Below are positions 1 through 7,400 of a stretch of DNA of 37,185 nucleotides, in pieces. The stretch is from positions 1 through 37,185 of the forward strand of contig JBLNCE010000207.1 in the NCBI GenBank assembly GCA_050260415.1. The letters are read 5' to 3'. Under the pieces are notes generated by a model. The model was not told where the DNA came from, did no database searches, and was given only the letters and a program-made list of their open reading frames with translations. Origin of the DNA: JBLNCE01 sp050260415 (GTDB lineage: Bacteria > Bacillota > UBA4882 > JAAYXC01). Position 1 is the stretch's first letter. Every line of letters starts with the position of its first letter. A program made the translations under genes and the position numbers.

Positions 1-32
1 CAATGATTGTCTCGAAACATCGTTACTGCCGA

Positions 33-115
33 CGGTAGGCTGCCCCTCGACAAGCTCGGGGTGCTGACTTCGACGAGCTCAGTCGAGTCGAGCCTGTCGA
101 AGCAAGAGCCTACCG
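33..115. repeat. Hairpin-rich intergenic element with 9-bp terminal inverted repeats
   Basis: The 9-mer CGGTAGGCT at 33-41 is mirrored exactly by AGCCTACCG at 107-115. Between them are three overlapping copies of a CTCGACAAGCTC/CTTCGACGAGCTC-like word in both orientations, including CTTCGAC at 68-74 facing GTCGAAG at 96-102. The whole can fold as a multi-branched hairpin. It has no coding frame and looks like a small non-autonomous or REP-like repeat. Copies elsewhere in the genome cannot be seen from this window. Confidence 0.6.
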
Positions 116-191
116 CTACACTAGATCTGGCAAGAGCATAAATGCCCTAGGATCCGGATCCCGATCTTTCCCCGTAGCCAGGATGGCTTGC

Positions 192-291
192 CGGGAGCAA
201 GGCAAATCACCCTATTCAGGCGATTTGTCAAAACGCGATGGTTCAACGCGTTTTGACAAATCGGTAGTTCTGAAGATTTGCCTTGCTCCGG
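192..291. repeat. Long nested palindrome (two stacked perfect stems)
   Basis: The outer arms GGAGCAAGGCAAATC (194-208) and GATTTGCCTTGCTCC (275-289) are a perfect 15-bp inverted repeat. The inner arms at 221-237 and 247-263 are a perfect 17-bp inverted repeat (core ATTTGTCAAAACGCG) with a 9-nt loop. Unpaired segments of 12 and 11 nt separate the two stems. There is no T-tract on either side, so it is not an intrinsic terminator. It lies in the 459-bp gene-free stretch downstream of the scpB operon and is most like a mobile or REP-type palindromic unit. Confidence 0.7.
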
Positions 292-390
292 TGTAGCGGC
301 GTCCTCTCAAGGCGCCGTCGGCCCGAGCATCTACAGTTGCATGATCAACCGTTATCTAGAACATAGCCAAGCTTTTTTTCCCGCAAGTTT

Positions 391-433
391 CCTCCGCGCT
401 CCACGTCTCTGCGCCGGTAGCGGTGAATAAGTA
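391..433. repeat. Periodic word repeat (CTCCGCGCTCCACGTCTCTGCG type)
   Basis: Low-complexity text made of degenerate copies of a C-T-C-x-G-C-G-like word, ending GCGGTGAATAA. It is non-coding and resembles other word-like repeats in this window (near 6.1, 11.7, 34.7 and 36.0 kb). The rest of 1-459 holds the two hairpin elements and the terminator at its right edge; no gene is seen there. Confidence 0.4.
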
Positions 434-456
434 AAGACCCGCCCCGCGGCGGGTCT
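433..456 (-). terminator. Intrinsic terminator of the scpB operon
   Basis: On the minus strand a 9-bp perfect stem, AGACCCGCC/GGCGGGTCT, with a 4-nt loop is followed by TTTACTTATT. It starts 4 nt after the stop codon of the last gene (460), which places the end of the minus-strand operon here. Confidence 0.8.
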
Positions 457-459
457 CGC

Positions 460-819
460 TCAAAAATCAGTGGCGATTAGCGTATCTTGGTCCGGATATT
501 CCGGCGCGGGTACCGCCGCATCCTGTTCGTGCAATTCCTGCGCCCAGGCGATCGTGGTGGTGTCGTCGTCCGCCGCGGTCAATTGGGCCCTAAGCTCATC
601 GACCTCGCGGCGGAGCGTGGCCAGGGTCTGGTTGATGTCATGCCGCCAAAGGAGTGCATAACCCCAAGAGAAAAGAAGCAAACCAGCCAAGAATACTTCC
701 GGTGTGAAGGCATCACGCCAGAGTGCCCAAGCCAGCGACAGGCAGGACAGCAAGAGCAGGATGAGACCCCAATAATAGTCCTTTTCATGCCTCAACACGA
801 TCAGACGCTTCATCCGCAT
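460..819 (-). CDS. Small membrane protein of unknown function downstream of scpB
   Basis: The 119-residue product has two hydrophobic segments (about residues 17-34 and 42-58), a short predicted coiled coil (about 62-84, LRREVDELRAQLTA) and an acidic tail. This is the topology of a two-pass inner-membrane protein with a cytoplasmic helix. The frame overlaps the end of scpB by 35 nt. The start at 819 has GGAGGGGGAG about 9 nt upstream; a second ATG at 813 is possible. It is last in the operon, immediately before a terminator. I do not recognise a family, and a role with ScpAB is only suggested by position. Confidence 0.6.
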   Translation of the reverse strand: MRMKRLIVLRHEKDYYWGLILLLLSCLSLAWALWRDAFTPEVFLAGLLLFSWGYALLWRHDINQTLATLRREVDELRAQLTAADDDTTTIAWAQELHEQDAAVPAPEYPDQDTLIATDF

Positions 820-1360
820 GCGTCTCCCCCTCCGTTTTGGGGGTCGAGGTCCACTCCTCCGGGCTCGGCAAGTCCGTTAGATCCCTCAACCCAAAGTACT
901 TGAGAAAACTGCGCGTCGTGCCGAAAAGGATTGGGCGTCCCGGGGCATCACGGCGCCCGACTTCTTCGACGAGGTCTTTTTCCATGAGGGTGGCGAGGGC
1001 GCTATCCACCCTGACGCCGCGAAGGTTCTCGATCTCCGCGCGCGTGATGGGCTGCCGGTAAGCGATCACGGCCAATGTTTCCAAGGCCGCCTGAGATAGA
1101 GGCACGTTTCTAGGTGTACGCTGTAGTTTCTCGACGAATGACGCGCATTCGGGATGGGTCAGGAACATATAGCCGCCGGCCGTCTCCACGATCTGGATCC
1201 CGCGCTTGGTTTTTTGGTATTCATCCATGAGATCCGCGAGCAATTGCCGGACAGTATGCTCCGCAAGACCGAGCGCTTCCGCCATAATCTTGACCGTAAC
1301 CGGTTCCATCGAGGCAAAGATCAACGCCTCGATGCCCGCCCTGGCCAGAGCCAAATTCAC
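785..1360 (-). CDS. scpB: Segregation and condensation protein B (ScpB)
   Basis: ScpB is the winged-helix kleisin-associated subunit of the bacterial SMC condensin and acts on the nucleoid to compact and separate new chromosomes. The 191-residue product has the family's two tandem winged helices, with characteristic stretches LSQAALETLAVIAYRQPITR and IENLRGVRVDSALATL (roughly residues 90-130) and a GRPILFGTT strand near 145. A longer charged C-terminal tail is normal in this family. The start is GTG, and the GTGA overlap with the stop of scpA indicates translational coupling. The order trpS-scpA-scpB fits a minus-strand operon. Confidence 0.95.
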   Translation of the reverse strand: MNLALARAGIEALIFASMEPVTVKIMAEALGLAEHTVRQLLADLMDEYQKTKRGIQIVETAGGYMFLTHPECASFVEKLQRTPRNVPLSQAALETLAVIAYRQPITRAEIENLRGVRVDSALATLMEKDLVEEVGRRDAPGRPILFGTTRSFLKYFGLRDLTDLPSPEEWTSTPKTEGETHADEASDRVEA

Positions 1361-2106
1361 GGCTTGACCTCCTCGCCAGGCCGCAGGCGTAATACGATCC
1401 GACCAAAGGTTCCATCCTGATATGCCATAACGCGACCAAGCTTTATTAGTTCCAACAGGGCGACAAAAGCGGTGATTAGATCCCTCTTCGGCCTGTCGCG
1501 GGAAAACACCGCCGTAAACTCCAGCCCGCCCTCGACCGCACGCAGAGACGCAAGCAGATCCGCCATGATCTGTTTGACACTGACTTGTTCCGCGGGCACC
1601 AGCACGGCGGTCTCTTCCGGCGTGGCGGCCGCCAGGATCGCCTGGAAAGCGTCGATCAAATCCCAGATACTGACCCCGGTCAAAGGATTGCCCGGCGCCG
1701 CGGTGAGTTGATCGGCGAACTCGCCCGCCGCACGGGAGAAAAGCTGCGCTCGCTCCGCTTCCATCTGCTTGAGCAGCCCGGCTGCTTCCTTGATCCGCCG
1801 ATATTCGAGCAACCGATCCACGAGTTCCTTGCGGGGGTCATCCTCTTCCTCTTCACCCGCTGGTTCGAGACTGACCGGTTTGGGCAGGAGCATCTTGGCC
1901 TTGATCTGCATCAGCGTCGCGGCCATGACCAAAAACTCGCCCGCGGTCTCAAGATTCAAGAGCTCCATTGTATGGAGATATGACAAGAACTGCTCGGTTA
2001 TTACCGCGATCGGAATGTCGTAGATATCGAGTTCGGACCGTTCGATCATGTGGAGCAGAAGGTCCAGCGGACCTTCGAAGACTTCGAGCTGGACCTGGTA
2101 AGTCAT
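1357..2106 (-). CDS. scpA: Segregation and condensation protein A (ScpA kleisin)
   Basis: ScpA is the kleisin that bridges the two SMC heads and binds ScpB. The 249-residue product begins with the family signature YQVQLEVFEGPLDLLLHMI and continues with LSYLHTMELLNLETAGEFLVMAATLMQIKAKMLLP, the N-terminal helical bundle that contacts the SMC neck. An acidic linker follows (about residues 90-105), and a C-terminal winged helix (about 180-245) ends in GRVMAYQDGTFGRIVLR. The ATG overlaps the trpS stop in an ATGA junction, and the stop overlaps the scpB start, so the three genes are translationally coupled. The smc gene is not in this window. Confidence 0.96.
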   Translation of the reverse strand: MTYQVQLEVFEGPLDLLLHMIERSELDIYDIPIAVITEQFLSYLHTMELLNLETAGEFLVMAATLMQIKAKMLLPKPVSLEPAGEEEEDDPRKELVDRLLEYRRIKEAAGLLKQMEAERAQLFSRAAGEFADQLTAAPGNPLTGVSIWDLIDAFQAILAAATPEETAVLVPAEQVSVKQIMADLLASLRAVEGGLEFTAVFSRDRPKRDLITAFVALLELIKLGRVMAYQDGTFGRIVLRLRPGEEVKP

Positions 2107-3086
2107 GCGAGCTTGACGAGGGAGCGGACCTTTGCCATCGTTTCTTCAGCGACCATGCAAGCCCGCGCGTTGCCCCGCGCGAGCACCTCGTCGACCAGGC
2201 CCGGGTCCGCCGCCAAACGGCGTCGGCGCTCGGCAAACGGACCCAGGTAAGCAAGGACGGCTTCCGCCAATTCTTTCTTGCAGTCCACACACCCCACGCC
2301 CGCCGTGCGGCAAAGGGGGTCCAACGCCGGCGCCCTGGCTTCGTTGAAGGCCCGATGAAAGACGTATGCCGGGCAGACATCGGGGTTTCCGGGATCCGTG
2401 CGCCGGGCGCGCTGCGGATCGGTCACCATGTTCCTGATGGCGGCGCGCACCTCATCCATGGGACTGTCGAGCTGAATGCAATTGCCGTAGCTCTTGCTCA
2501 TCTTGCGGCCATCCAACCCCGGCAGAAGCGTGACCTTGTTCAACAGAGCCTTGGGCTCCGGGAAGAACTCGCCATACAGGAAGTTGAAGCGGCGGGCAAT
2601 CTCGCGCGCCAGCTCCAGATGGGGCAGCTGATCCTCCCCGACCGGCACCGCGTCCGCCCGGTAGACGAGAATGTCCGCCGCCTGCAGGACCGGATAACCG
2701 AGAAAGCCGTAAGTGGCGATCTCCCGTTCCTTGAGCTGATGCAACTGTTCTTTATAAGTGGGGCAGCGTTCCAGCCATCCGAGGGGAGTGATCATGGAAA
2801 AGAGGAGGTGGAGCTCGGCATGCTGCTTGACGGCTGATTGGACGAAGATTACACTCCGTTCGGGGTCGATCCCGGCTGCCAGCCAGTCGAGGACCATCGC
2901 GCGCGTATTGGGCACGATCTCCGCCGTCTCTTTGTAGCCGGTCGTCAGGGCATGCCAATCCACGACCACAAAATAGCACTCATACTGGTTCTGGAGCCGG
3001 ACCCAATTGTCCAACGCACCCAGAAGGTTGCCAAGATGCAGGCGGCCCGTCGGCCGCATCCCGCTGAGTATCCTTTCTCCGCCCAT
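2103..3086 (-). CDS. trpS: Tryptophanyl-tRNA synthetase
   Basis: Class I aminoacyl-tRNA synthetase that charges tRNA-Trp with tryptophan in the cytoplasm. The nucleotide-binding signature appears as RLHLGNLLGAL near the N-terminus and the KMSKS loop as GRKMSKSYGN near residue 195. LGYPVLQAADILVY is the usual tryptophan-pocket helix, and about 327 residues is normal length. Two adjacent ATG codons exist; the second (3086) is 5 nt from GGAGG while the first (3089) is only 2 nt away, so the second is preferred. It lies 10 nt after the HD hydrolase gene and overlaps scpA by 4 nt. No T-box or tryptophan leader is visible, so it seems to be read as part of the operon. Confidence 0.96.
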   Translation of the reverse strand: MGGERILSGMRPTGRLHLGNLLGALDNWVRLQNQYECYFVVVDWHALTTGYKETAEIVPNTRAMVLDWLAAGIDPERSVIFVQSAVKQHAELHLLFSMITPLGWLERCPTYKEQLHQLKEREIATYGFLGYPVLQAADILVYRADAVPVGEDQLPHLELAREIARRFNFLYGEFFPEPKALLNKVTLLPGLDGRKMSKSYGNCIQLDSPMDEVRAAIRNMVTDPQRARRTDPGNPDVCPAYVFHRAFNEARAPALDPLCRTAGVGCVDCKKELAEAVLAYLGPFAERRRRLAADPGLVDEVLARGNARACMVAEETMAKVRSLVKLA

Positions 3087-3096
3087 CATACCCTCC

Positions 3097-3603
3097 TCAA
3101 TTCCTGCCGTCCGCCTCGCGCAGATAGGTCAAGAGCCGGGGTTCACCCGGGCGCGGGGGTTCATGGTGCGCTTTGATGACGGCGACCACCTCGGGCGAGA
3201 CGCCGAAAGTACGCGCCATATAGGCGCCGCGTCCTGGATGATGCAGATCTACGTAACACGCGCGCTCGAACCATCCGCCCGATCGCTTGGCCCATTTGGC
3301 GCGAAGCTTGGGCGCGACCCTCTTGAGCAAACCCACGCAGAGCCTGCTCAGAGGGGTTAGATCCCCCTGCACCTTGCCGATGTCGTGTAACAAAGCGGCC
3401 TGGACGAGCGGTTCAATGGATACCCCCGTCTGAAAACCGCGTTTGGCCAAGATTGTCTTGGCCACCGCCAGGGAGTGCTTTTGGTCGGACGGATCCATTT
3501 GAAAGAACAGGAACTGGCCCCGCTCATCAAGATGAAGCCTGATGAAGTCCTTTTCCCACGCACGTAAGTGGCGGCGGCTGAGGCGCCGCGAAAACTTGCC
3601 CAC
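3097..3603 (-). CDS. HD-domain phosphohydrolase-like protein
   Basis: The protein carries an HD metal-binding site, with H43 in QKHSLAVA, the H73-D74 doublet in LLHDIGKVQ, and a later histidine pair in KAHHEP. HD proteins hydrolyse nucleotides or phosphodiesters; the substrate here is unknown. The open frame reaches a GTG at 3642, but that start has no ribosome binding site and would overlap the upstream protease gene. GTG at 3603 has AGGGG about 8 nt upstream, giving 168 residues beginning MGKFSRRLSRR. Its place between a site-2 protease and trpS is common in Clostridia, from memory. Function beyond HD hydrolase is not assigned. Confidence 0.82.
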   Translation of the reverse strand: MGKFSRRLSRRHLRAWEKDFIRLHLDERGQFLFFQMDPSDQKHSLAVAKTILAKRGFQTGVSIEPLVQAALLHDIGKVQGDLTPLSRLCVGLLKRVAPKLRAKWAKRSGGWFERACYVDLHHPGRGAYMARTFGVSPEVVAVIKAHHEPPRPGEPRLLTYLREADGRN

Positions 3604-3617
3604 GCTAAACACCCCTG

Positions 3618-4256
3618 TTATGCCCGGCCAGTCAACAGCCACACCAAGATCGAGAAGGGTTTCATGATAATGAAGTTGATCAAGCGGGTCAATACGAGCA
3701 TTATGAGAATGAGCGGACCATACTGTTGCAGTTGCATATACCGCTCACGGGCGCCCCTCCGGAGAAAATAAGCGAGGATCTCGGAGCCGTCCAGCGGCGG
3801 CAGCGGGATCAAGTTGAAAAGAAACAGGCCGAGATTGATGCTCATCCCGAGCCAGAGTAGTTGTTCCAGACGAATCGCCCAACTGACGTATGGAGGAATC
3901 CAGAACCGGATCAGTAATCCGAACGGGATCGCCAGCGCCAGATTGGTGAGTGGACCGGCCAGCGAAACTTGAAAGGTGCCCTTGACCGGGTTACGGTAAT
4001 ATGCCGGGTTGATGGGAACCGGCTTGGCCCAGCCGAACCCGAAACCCGACAGGCTGCTGGCGACCAGCATCAAGGTGCCGATCGGGTCCAGGTGCGCGAG
4101 CGGGCTCAGGGTCAAACGTCCGGCGTCCTTGGCCGTGGGGTCGCCCAACCGATGGGAGACATAGGCGTGCATGAACTCATGCGCCGCGAGGGAGAAGAGA
4201 ACGATCGGCAGAGCCAATAAGAACTGGTAGAACGTCTCCGACGTAAGCAACGGCAT
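3618..4256 (-). CDS. Site-2 protease family zinc metalloprotease (M50, short type)
   Basis: A polytopic membrane protein of 212 residues with the M50 zinc motif HEFMH (H26, E27, H30) inside the first hydrophobic region. The second active-site segment, LIPLPPLDGSEIL, supplies the third metal ligand near residue 150. It lacks a PDZ domain and is of the compact YwhC/Rip-like group found across Bacillota, whose substrates are mostly unknown. ATG at 4256 is preferred because GGAGGGGG lies about 6 nt upstream; the open frame continues upstream but that part is arginine-rich and non-coding in character. It is the first gene of the operon that runs through trpS to scpB. Confidence 0.9.
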   Translation of the reverse strand: MPLLTSETFYQFLLALPIVLFSLAAHEFMHAYVSHRLGDPTAKDAGRLTLSPLAHLDPIGTLMLVASSLSGFGFGWAKPVPINPAYYRNPVKGTFQVSLAGPLTNLALAIPFGLLIRFWIPPYVSWAIRLEQLLWLGMSINLGLFLFNLIPLPPLDGSEILAYFLRRGARERYMQLQQYGPLILIMLVLTRLINFIIMKPFSILVWLLTGRA

Positions 4257-4289
4257 CGGCGCCCCCCTCCAAAGTCCGGCCAAGACTTT

Positions 4290-4298
4290 ATTATAGCA
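4290..4298 (-). promoter_or_regulatory. Extended -10 promoter of the protease-trpS-scpAB operon
   Basis: The minus strand reads TGCTATAAT, a perfect extended -10 (TGnTATAAT), 34 nt before the protease start. No good -35 is visible at 16-18 bp, which is typical of extended -10 promoters. Confidence 0.65.
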
Positions 4299-4341
4299 CA
4301 AGGCCGCAGCCTGAACCATCCTGGACGCGCAAGATAAGTTT

Positions 4342-5283
4342 CTAGAAAACGATCGGTGCTTCCGGGTCGCGGCCTGCGCTCGCCCTGGCCTGTGCAAGCG
4401 CGGCCCGAAAATCCTCCGGCAGCGGCGCCTGGAAGACCATCGTCTCACCCCGGCGGGGATGGATCAAAGCCAGTCTTGCCGCGTGCAACGCCTGACCCGC
4501 CAACCCGGGGGTTTCAACCTTTCGCCCGTAGGTCCGATCTCCCACCACCGGGTGGCCGGCGGCCGCCAGATGCACCCTGATCTGATGCGTGCGGCCGGTG
4601 AGGAGTTGCAGCCGCAAGAGACTATAGTCACGGAGATCTTCCAGCACGCGATAGTCCGTCACGGCGGGTCTGCCGTTGGGAATGACGGCCATACGTTTGC
4701 GATCCACCGGATGCCGGCCCACGGGCATGTCGAGGCGGCCGCTCGCTGAAGCCAAAGTCCCGTGGATCAAAGCCAGGTAAGTCCGGGACATGGTGCGATC
4801 TTTCAACTGCGCCGACAAGGCCAGGTGCGCCAGATCGTTCTTGGCCACGACCAGGAGTCCGGTGGTGTCCTTATCGAGCCGATGCACTATGCCCGGCCTG
4901 ATCGCGCCGTTAATGCCCGAGAGGTCGTGACAGTGCGCCAGCAAGGCGTTGACCAGCGTGCCGGTGCGATTGCCCGCGGCGGGATGCACGACGAGTCCCC
5001 GCGGTTTGTCCACCACCAGCAGATCTTCATCCTCGTAGACGATCGACAAGGGTATGTTTTCCGGCACGACGGCCGTGGGCATTGCCTCCGGGACCACGAG
5101 AGAGATCTCATCACCCGCCGCGACCTGTTCGCCCGCACGTCCGCGCCGGCCGTTGACCAGGACGCCCTGGGCGGCGATGGCTTTTTGGATGGCCGTGCGC
5201 GAGAGCCCGGCGCCGGCGGAGACCAGAAACAGGTCCAGGCGCTGCCGTGCCTGTTCAGGCCCCACGACCCACCTCTTCTCCAC
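4342..5283 (-). CDS. RluA/RluD-family 23S rRNA pseudouridine synthase
   Basis: Isomerises uridine to pseudouridine, most likely in the large-subunit rRNA. The N-terminal S4 RNA-binding domain covers about residues 1-65 (ARQRLDLFLV...GVLVNGRRGRAGEQV). The catalytic domain has the conserved GIVHRLDKDTTGLLVVAK with the nucleophilic Asp at D137, and later LLTGRTHQIRVHLAAAGHPVVGD. Length 313 residues is normal for the RluD type. The GTG start has GGAGG about 6 nt upstream and lies inside the last codons of lgt (29-nt overlap), so the two are coupled. The exact target positions cannot be read from sequence. Confidence 0.93.
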   Translation of the reverse strand: MEKRWVVGPEQARQRLDLFLVSAGAGLSRTAIQKAIAAQGVLVNGRRGRAGEQVAAGDEISLVVPEAMPTAVVPENIPLSIVYEDEDLLVVDKPRGLVVHPAAGNRTGTLVNALLAHCHDLSGINGAIRPGIVHRLDKDTTGLLVVAKNDLAHLALSAQLKDRTMSRTYLALIHGTLASASGRLDMPVGRHPVDRKRMAVIPNGRPAVTDYRVLEDLRDYSLLRLQLLTGRTHQIRVHLAAAGHPVVGDRTYGRKVETPGLAGQALHAARLALIHPRRGETMVFQAPLPEDFRAALAQARASAGRDPEAPIVF

Positions 5284-6055
5284 CGTCCACCTCCAGTCTC
5301 AGTGTCTGCAGGCGGCGCTTTTCCCGCCGCCAGATGACGGCCGCCGCATAAGCCGCCGCGATCAAGCATACCACCTGGGTCGTGCGGACCTCGGCGAACA
5401 AGATCTGATCTTCGCGAAAGGCCTCGATTATCCCGCGCACGATCGCGTAAAGCCCCATGTAGAGAAAGAAAAGAAAGCCAGGAAAACGTCTATGATTGCG
5501 AAGGCGGTAGAGCAGCAAAAAGAGCAGGAAACTGGCGGCGGCGGCGTAAAGCTGCGTCGGATGGCGGAGGGTGTAAGGATCGCCGTCTTTGCAGGCTAGA
5601 GCCCAGGGTACATGGCTGGGCAGGCCGTAACAGCAACCGTTCAGAAAGCAGCCGAGACGCACGATCGCGTAACCCAAGGGGACGTATGGCGTAACGATAT
5701 CCGCGATCGGCCATGGTTCTAGCCGCTTCTTCTTTGCGTACCACCAGGCGGTGGCGAAAGCGACCACCGCTCCCCCGTAGAAGGAAAGACCGCCGGCTTT
5801 GATATTCAGGATCTCCAAAGGATGCTGGGCATAATAGCCGAACTCCAGCAAGACGTAAGTTATCCGGGCGCCGACCAATCCGCCGAGACACAAGCAGAGG
5901 GCGATGTCGACGATGGTTTCCGGAGATACGCCCTTCTTGGCCGCCTCTCTGGTGGCAAGCACGATCGCGATCAGGAAACCCAGGGCCAAGGCGGTGCCAT
6001 AGGCGTAAATAGGCAGGCCGAAGAGACTGAATAAGATCTGTCGCAAGATTATCAT
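5255..6055 (-). CDS. lgt: Prolipoprotein diacylglyceryl transferase (Lgt)
   Basis: Transfers diacylglycerol from phosphatidylglycerol to the lipobox cysteine of prolipoproteins at the outer face of the cytoplasmic membrane, the first step of lipoprotein maturation. The 266-residue product has about seven hydrophobic segments. Family markers are GGLVGARITYVLLE, KAGGLSFYGGAV, the core RLGCFLNGCCYG, and HPTQLYAA. The usual His of the HGG motif is replaced by Ala-Gly-Gly (KAGGLSFYG), a variation seen in some Bacillota. The start has only a weak GGAACGG upstream. rluD-like follows with an overlap. Confidence 0.95.
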   Translation of the reverse strand: MIILRQILFSLFGLPIYAYGTALALGFLIAIVLATREAAKKGVSPETIVDIALCLCLGGLVGARITYVLLEFGYYAQHPLEILNIKAGGLSFYGGAVVAFATAWWYAKKKRLEPWPIADIVTPYVPLGYAIVRLGCFLNGCCYGLPSHVPWALACKDGDPYTLRHPTQLYAAAASFLLFLLLYRLRNHRRFPGFLFFLYMGLYAIVRGIIEAFREDQILFAEVRTTQVVCLIAAAYAAAVIWRREKRRLQTLRLEVDGGEEVGRGA

Positions 6056-6315
6056 CCGTTCCAGGTTTTATAAACCTATTTTTAATACGCAGATTAACTA
6101 TCGTCCTAGAAAACTCACAAAGCCACAAAGAGTTCATGGTTCATCGTTAAAGGCCAGCTGTTTTTCGAGTCTCCGTACCCTTGTGGCTCCGTGAGATGTA
6201 TGGATTCTTGACACACTGACCTTTTCGCGTGTTTCGCGCATGCAGTGGTTGCTTTCTCCGGCTTGAGTTACCGCCATAATTCGCGCGTTGGGACCGGGAA
6301 TCCTGCCGCGCCTTA
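6056..6315. repeat. Gene-free stretch with word-like repeats
   Basis: This 260-bp gap holds several degenerate periodic words: TTTAATACGCAGATTAAC near 6080, CTCACAAAGCCACAAAGAG at about 6115-6133, CTTGTGGCTCCGTGAGATG near 6180, and TTCGCGTGTTTCGCGC near 6222. Near the lgt start there is the near-palindrome AGGTTTTATAAACCT at about 6063-6077, which may overlap an lgt promoter. No clear terminator for the upstream gene pair is seen. Confidence 0.4.
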
Positions 6316-6984
6316 CTATGGCCGCAGGACTGTGTTATCGTTCACCGCGCGGGGATCCGGCGGTATCTCATCCGGACCGACGTCGATGATGCCGTCGACC
6401 TCTTCCACCAGACCGTGCCGTTCGCCATGGTCGACATAGACATCCTCGTAAGAGTCCGCACCGCCCACATCCGAAGGCGTATTGGAAGTACCGTAGCGGG
6501 CGACGTCCTGCCAGATATCTTCTCCGTCGGTACCCGCCGTCTTGCCGCGATCTCTAGAGCTCCGGCCGAAAGGCGGCGTGAGGACCTCTTCCTCAATCGG
6601 CCGCCAGCGGGGCGGATCCACTGCCTCGTCAGCTTTGCGGCAATCCAGGCATAGTTCCACGTGCGGAATCGCCTCCAGCCGCGCGGGATCTATATCCTGT
6701 CCGCATTTGACGCACTGACCGTAAGTTCCTTGCGCCATGCGCGCGAGGGCGGATCTTACCTGACGCCGCATTTCACGCGCGTTGTCCAGAAGCGCCAAGT
6801 CCTTGCTGCGCTCAAAGGTCTCGTTGCCCAGATCGGCCGGGTGGTTGTCATAACTTGAGAGTTCATGCACGGAATCCTTCAGACTCTCGGCGCGCTCGCG
6901 TTCGTAATCATTGATTTGCTCGTCAAGCTCGGTCTCTTCGCGCGTTAGTCTCTCTTTGAAGCGTTCCAGTTGCGACTGATCCAT
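6316..6984 (-). CDS. TraR/DksA-type C4 zinc-finger protein (YteA family)
   Basis: An N-terminal antiparallel coiled coil (about residues 5-95, rich in E/R/L) leads to a C4 zinc finger CVKCGQ...CLDCRK, the DksA-like arrangement. The segment YDNHPADLGNETFERSKDLALLDN is typical of the YteA/YocK group in spore-forming Bacillota. DksA proteins act in the RNA polymerase secondary channel, but for the YteA group function is largely unknown and an RNAP role is inference. The C-terminal 100 residues are acidic and probably disordered, making it long (222 residues) for the family. ATG at 6984 is 8 nt from AGGAGG; the ATG at 6990 is too close. Confidence 0.88.
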   Translation of the reverse strand: MDQSQLERFKERLTREETELDEQINDYERERAESLKDSVHELSSYDNHPADLGNETFERSKDLALLDNAREMRRQVRSALARMAQGTYGQCVKCGQDIDPARLEAIPHVELCLDCRKADEAVDPPRWRPIEEEVLTPPFGRSSRDRGKTAGTDGEDIWQDVARYGTSNTPSDVGGADSYEDVYVDHGERHGLVEEVDGIIDVGPDEIPPDPRAVNDNTVLRP

Positions 6985-7004
6985 CGCCATACCCTCCTGG
7001 CGTT

Positions 7005-7325
7005 CTATCGTGGGAGCGAACGCAACTGCGCATTGACCAACCGCACGATTTCGGCGACATAGCGCCCGATGACAGGCAGATTGAGCGCCGCCAAGCGGCC
7101 GAGGATCGACAAGAAAGCCGCGGCCACCAAGGTCAATCCGATGGCGATGCCGAAACCCCGCGCCAATCCCGCGAGGAAATTTAGCCAGATCAGGCGGCGC
7201 GGCCGCAGCCAGAGTTCGGCCATTGCCTCGAGATTCGCGCGGGCCATGGCCAGGCTGAGTTTATCAAACTTCATGCCCGGTCTTCCCCGTGGCCGCGTCC
7301 GCGCAAACTTGCGTAAGCGTCCCAT
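7005..7325 (-). CDS. DUF5665-type small membrane protein
   Basis: A 106-residue basic protein with an amphipathic N-terminal half and one clear hydrophobic segment (about residues 51-73, LNFLAGLARGFGIAIGLTLVAAAFL). The R-x-IWLNFLAGLARGFGxAIG block followed by a second amphipathic helix ending LPVIGRYVAEIVRLV is what I recognise as the DUF5665 family of Bacillota. Function is unknown. The ATG has GAGGCGAG just upstream. It lies 75 nt after ileS and 14 nt before the TraR/DksA gene, so it may be read with either. Confidence 0.75.
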   Translation of the reverse strand: MGRLRKFARTRPRGRPGMKFDKLSLAMARANLEAMAELWLRPRRLIWLNFLAGLARGFGIAIGLTLVAAAFLSILGRLAALNLPVIGRYVAEIVRLVNAQLRSLPR

Positions 7326-7400
7326 CTCGCCTCTATCGTCCCCGATGGTTCCACCTTTCAGTCCTGCAGAGAGATTGCGCCATGCGGAAAGCTTTTCACA

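Noticed and set aside
1968..2837. A 289-codon plus-strand frame over trpS
   Set aside because: Antisense shadow; the product has no recognisable domain.
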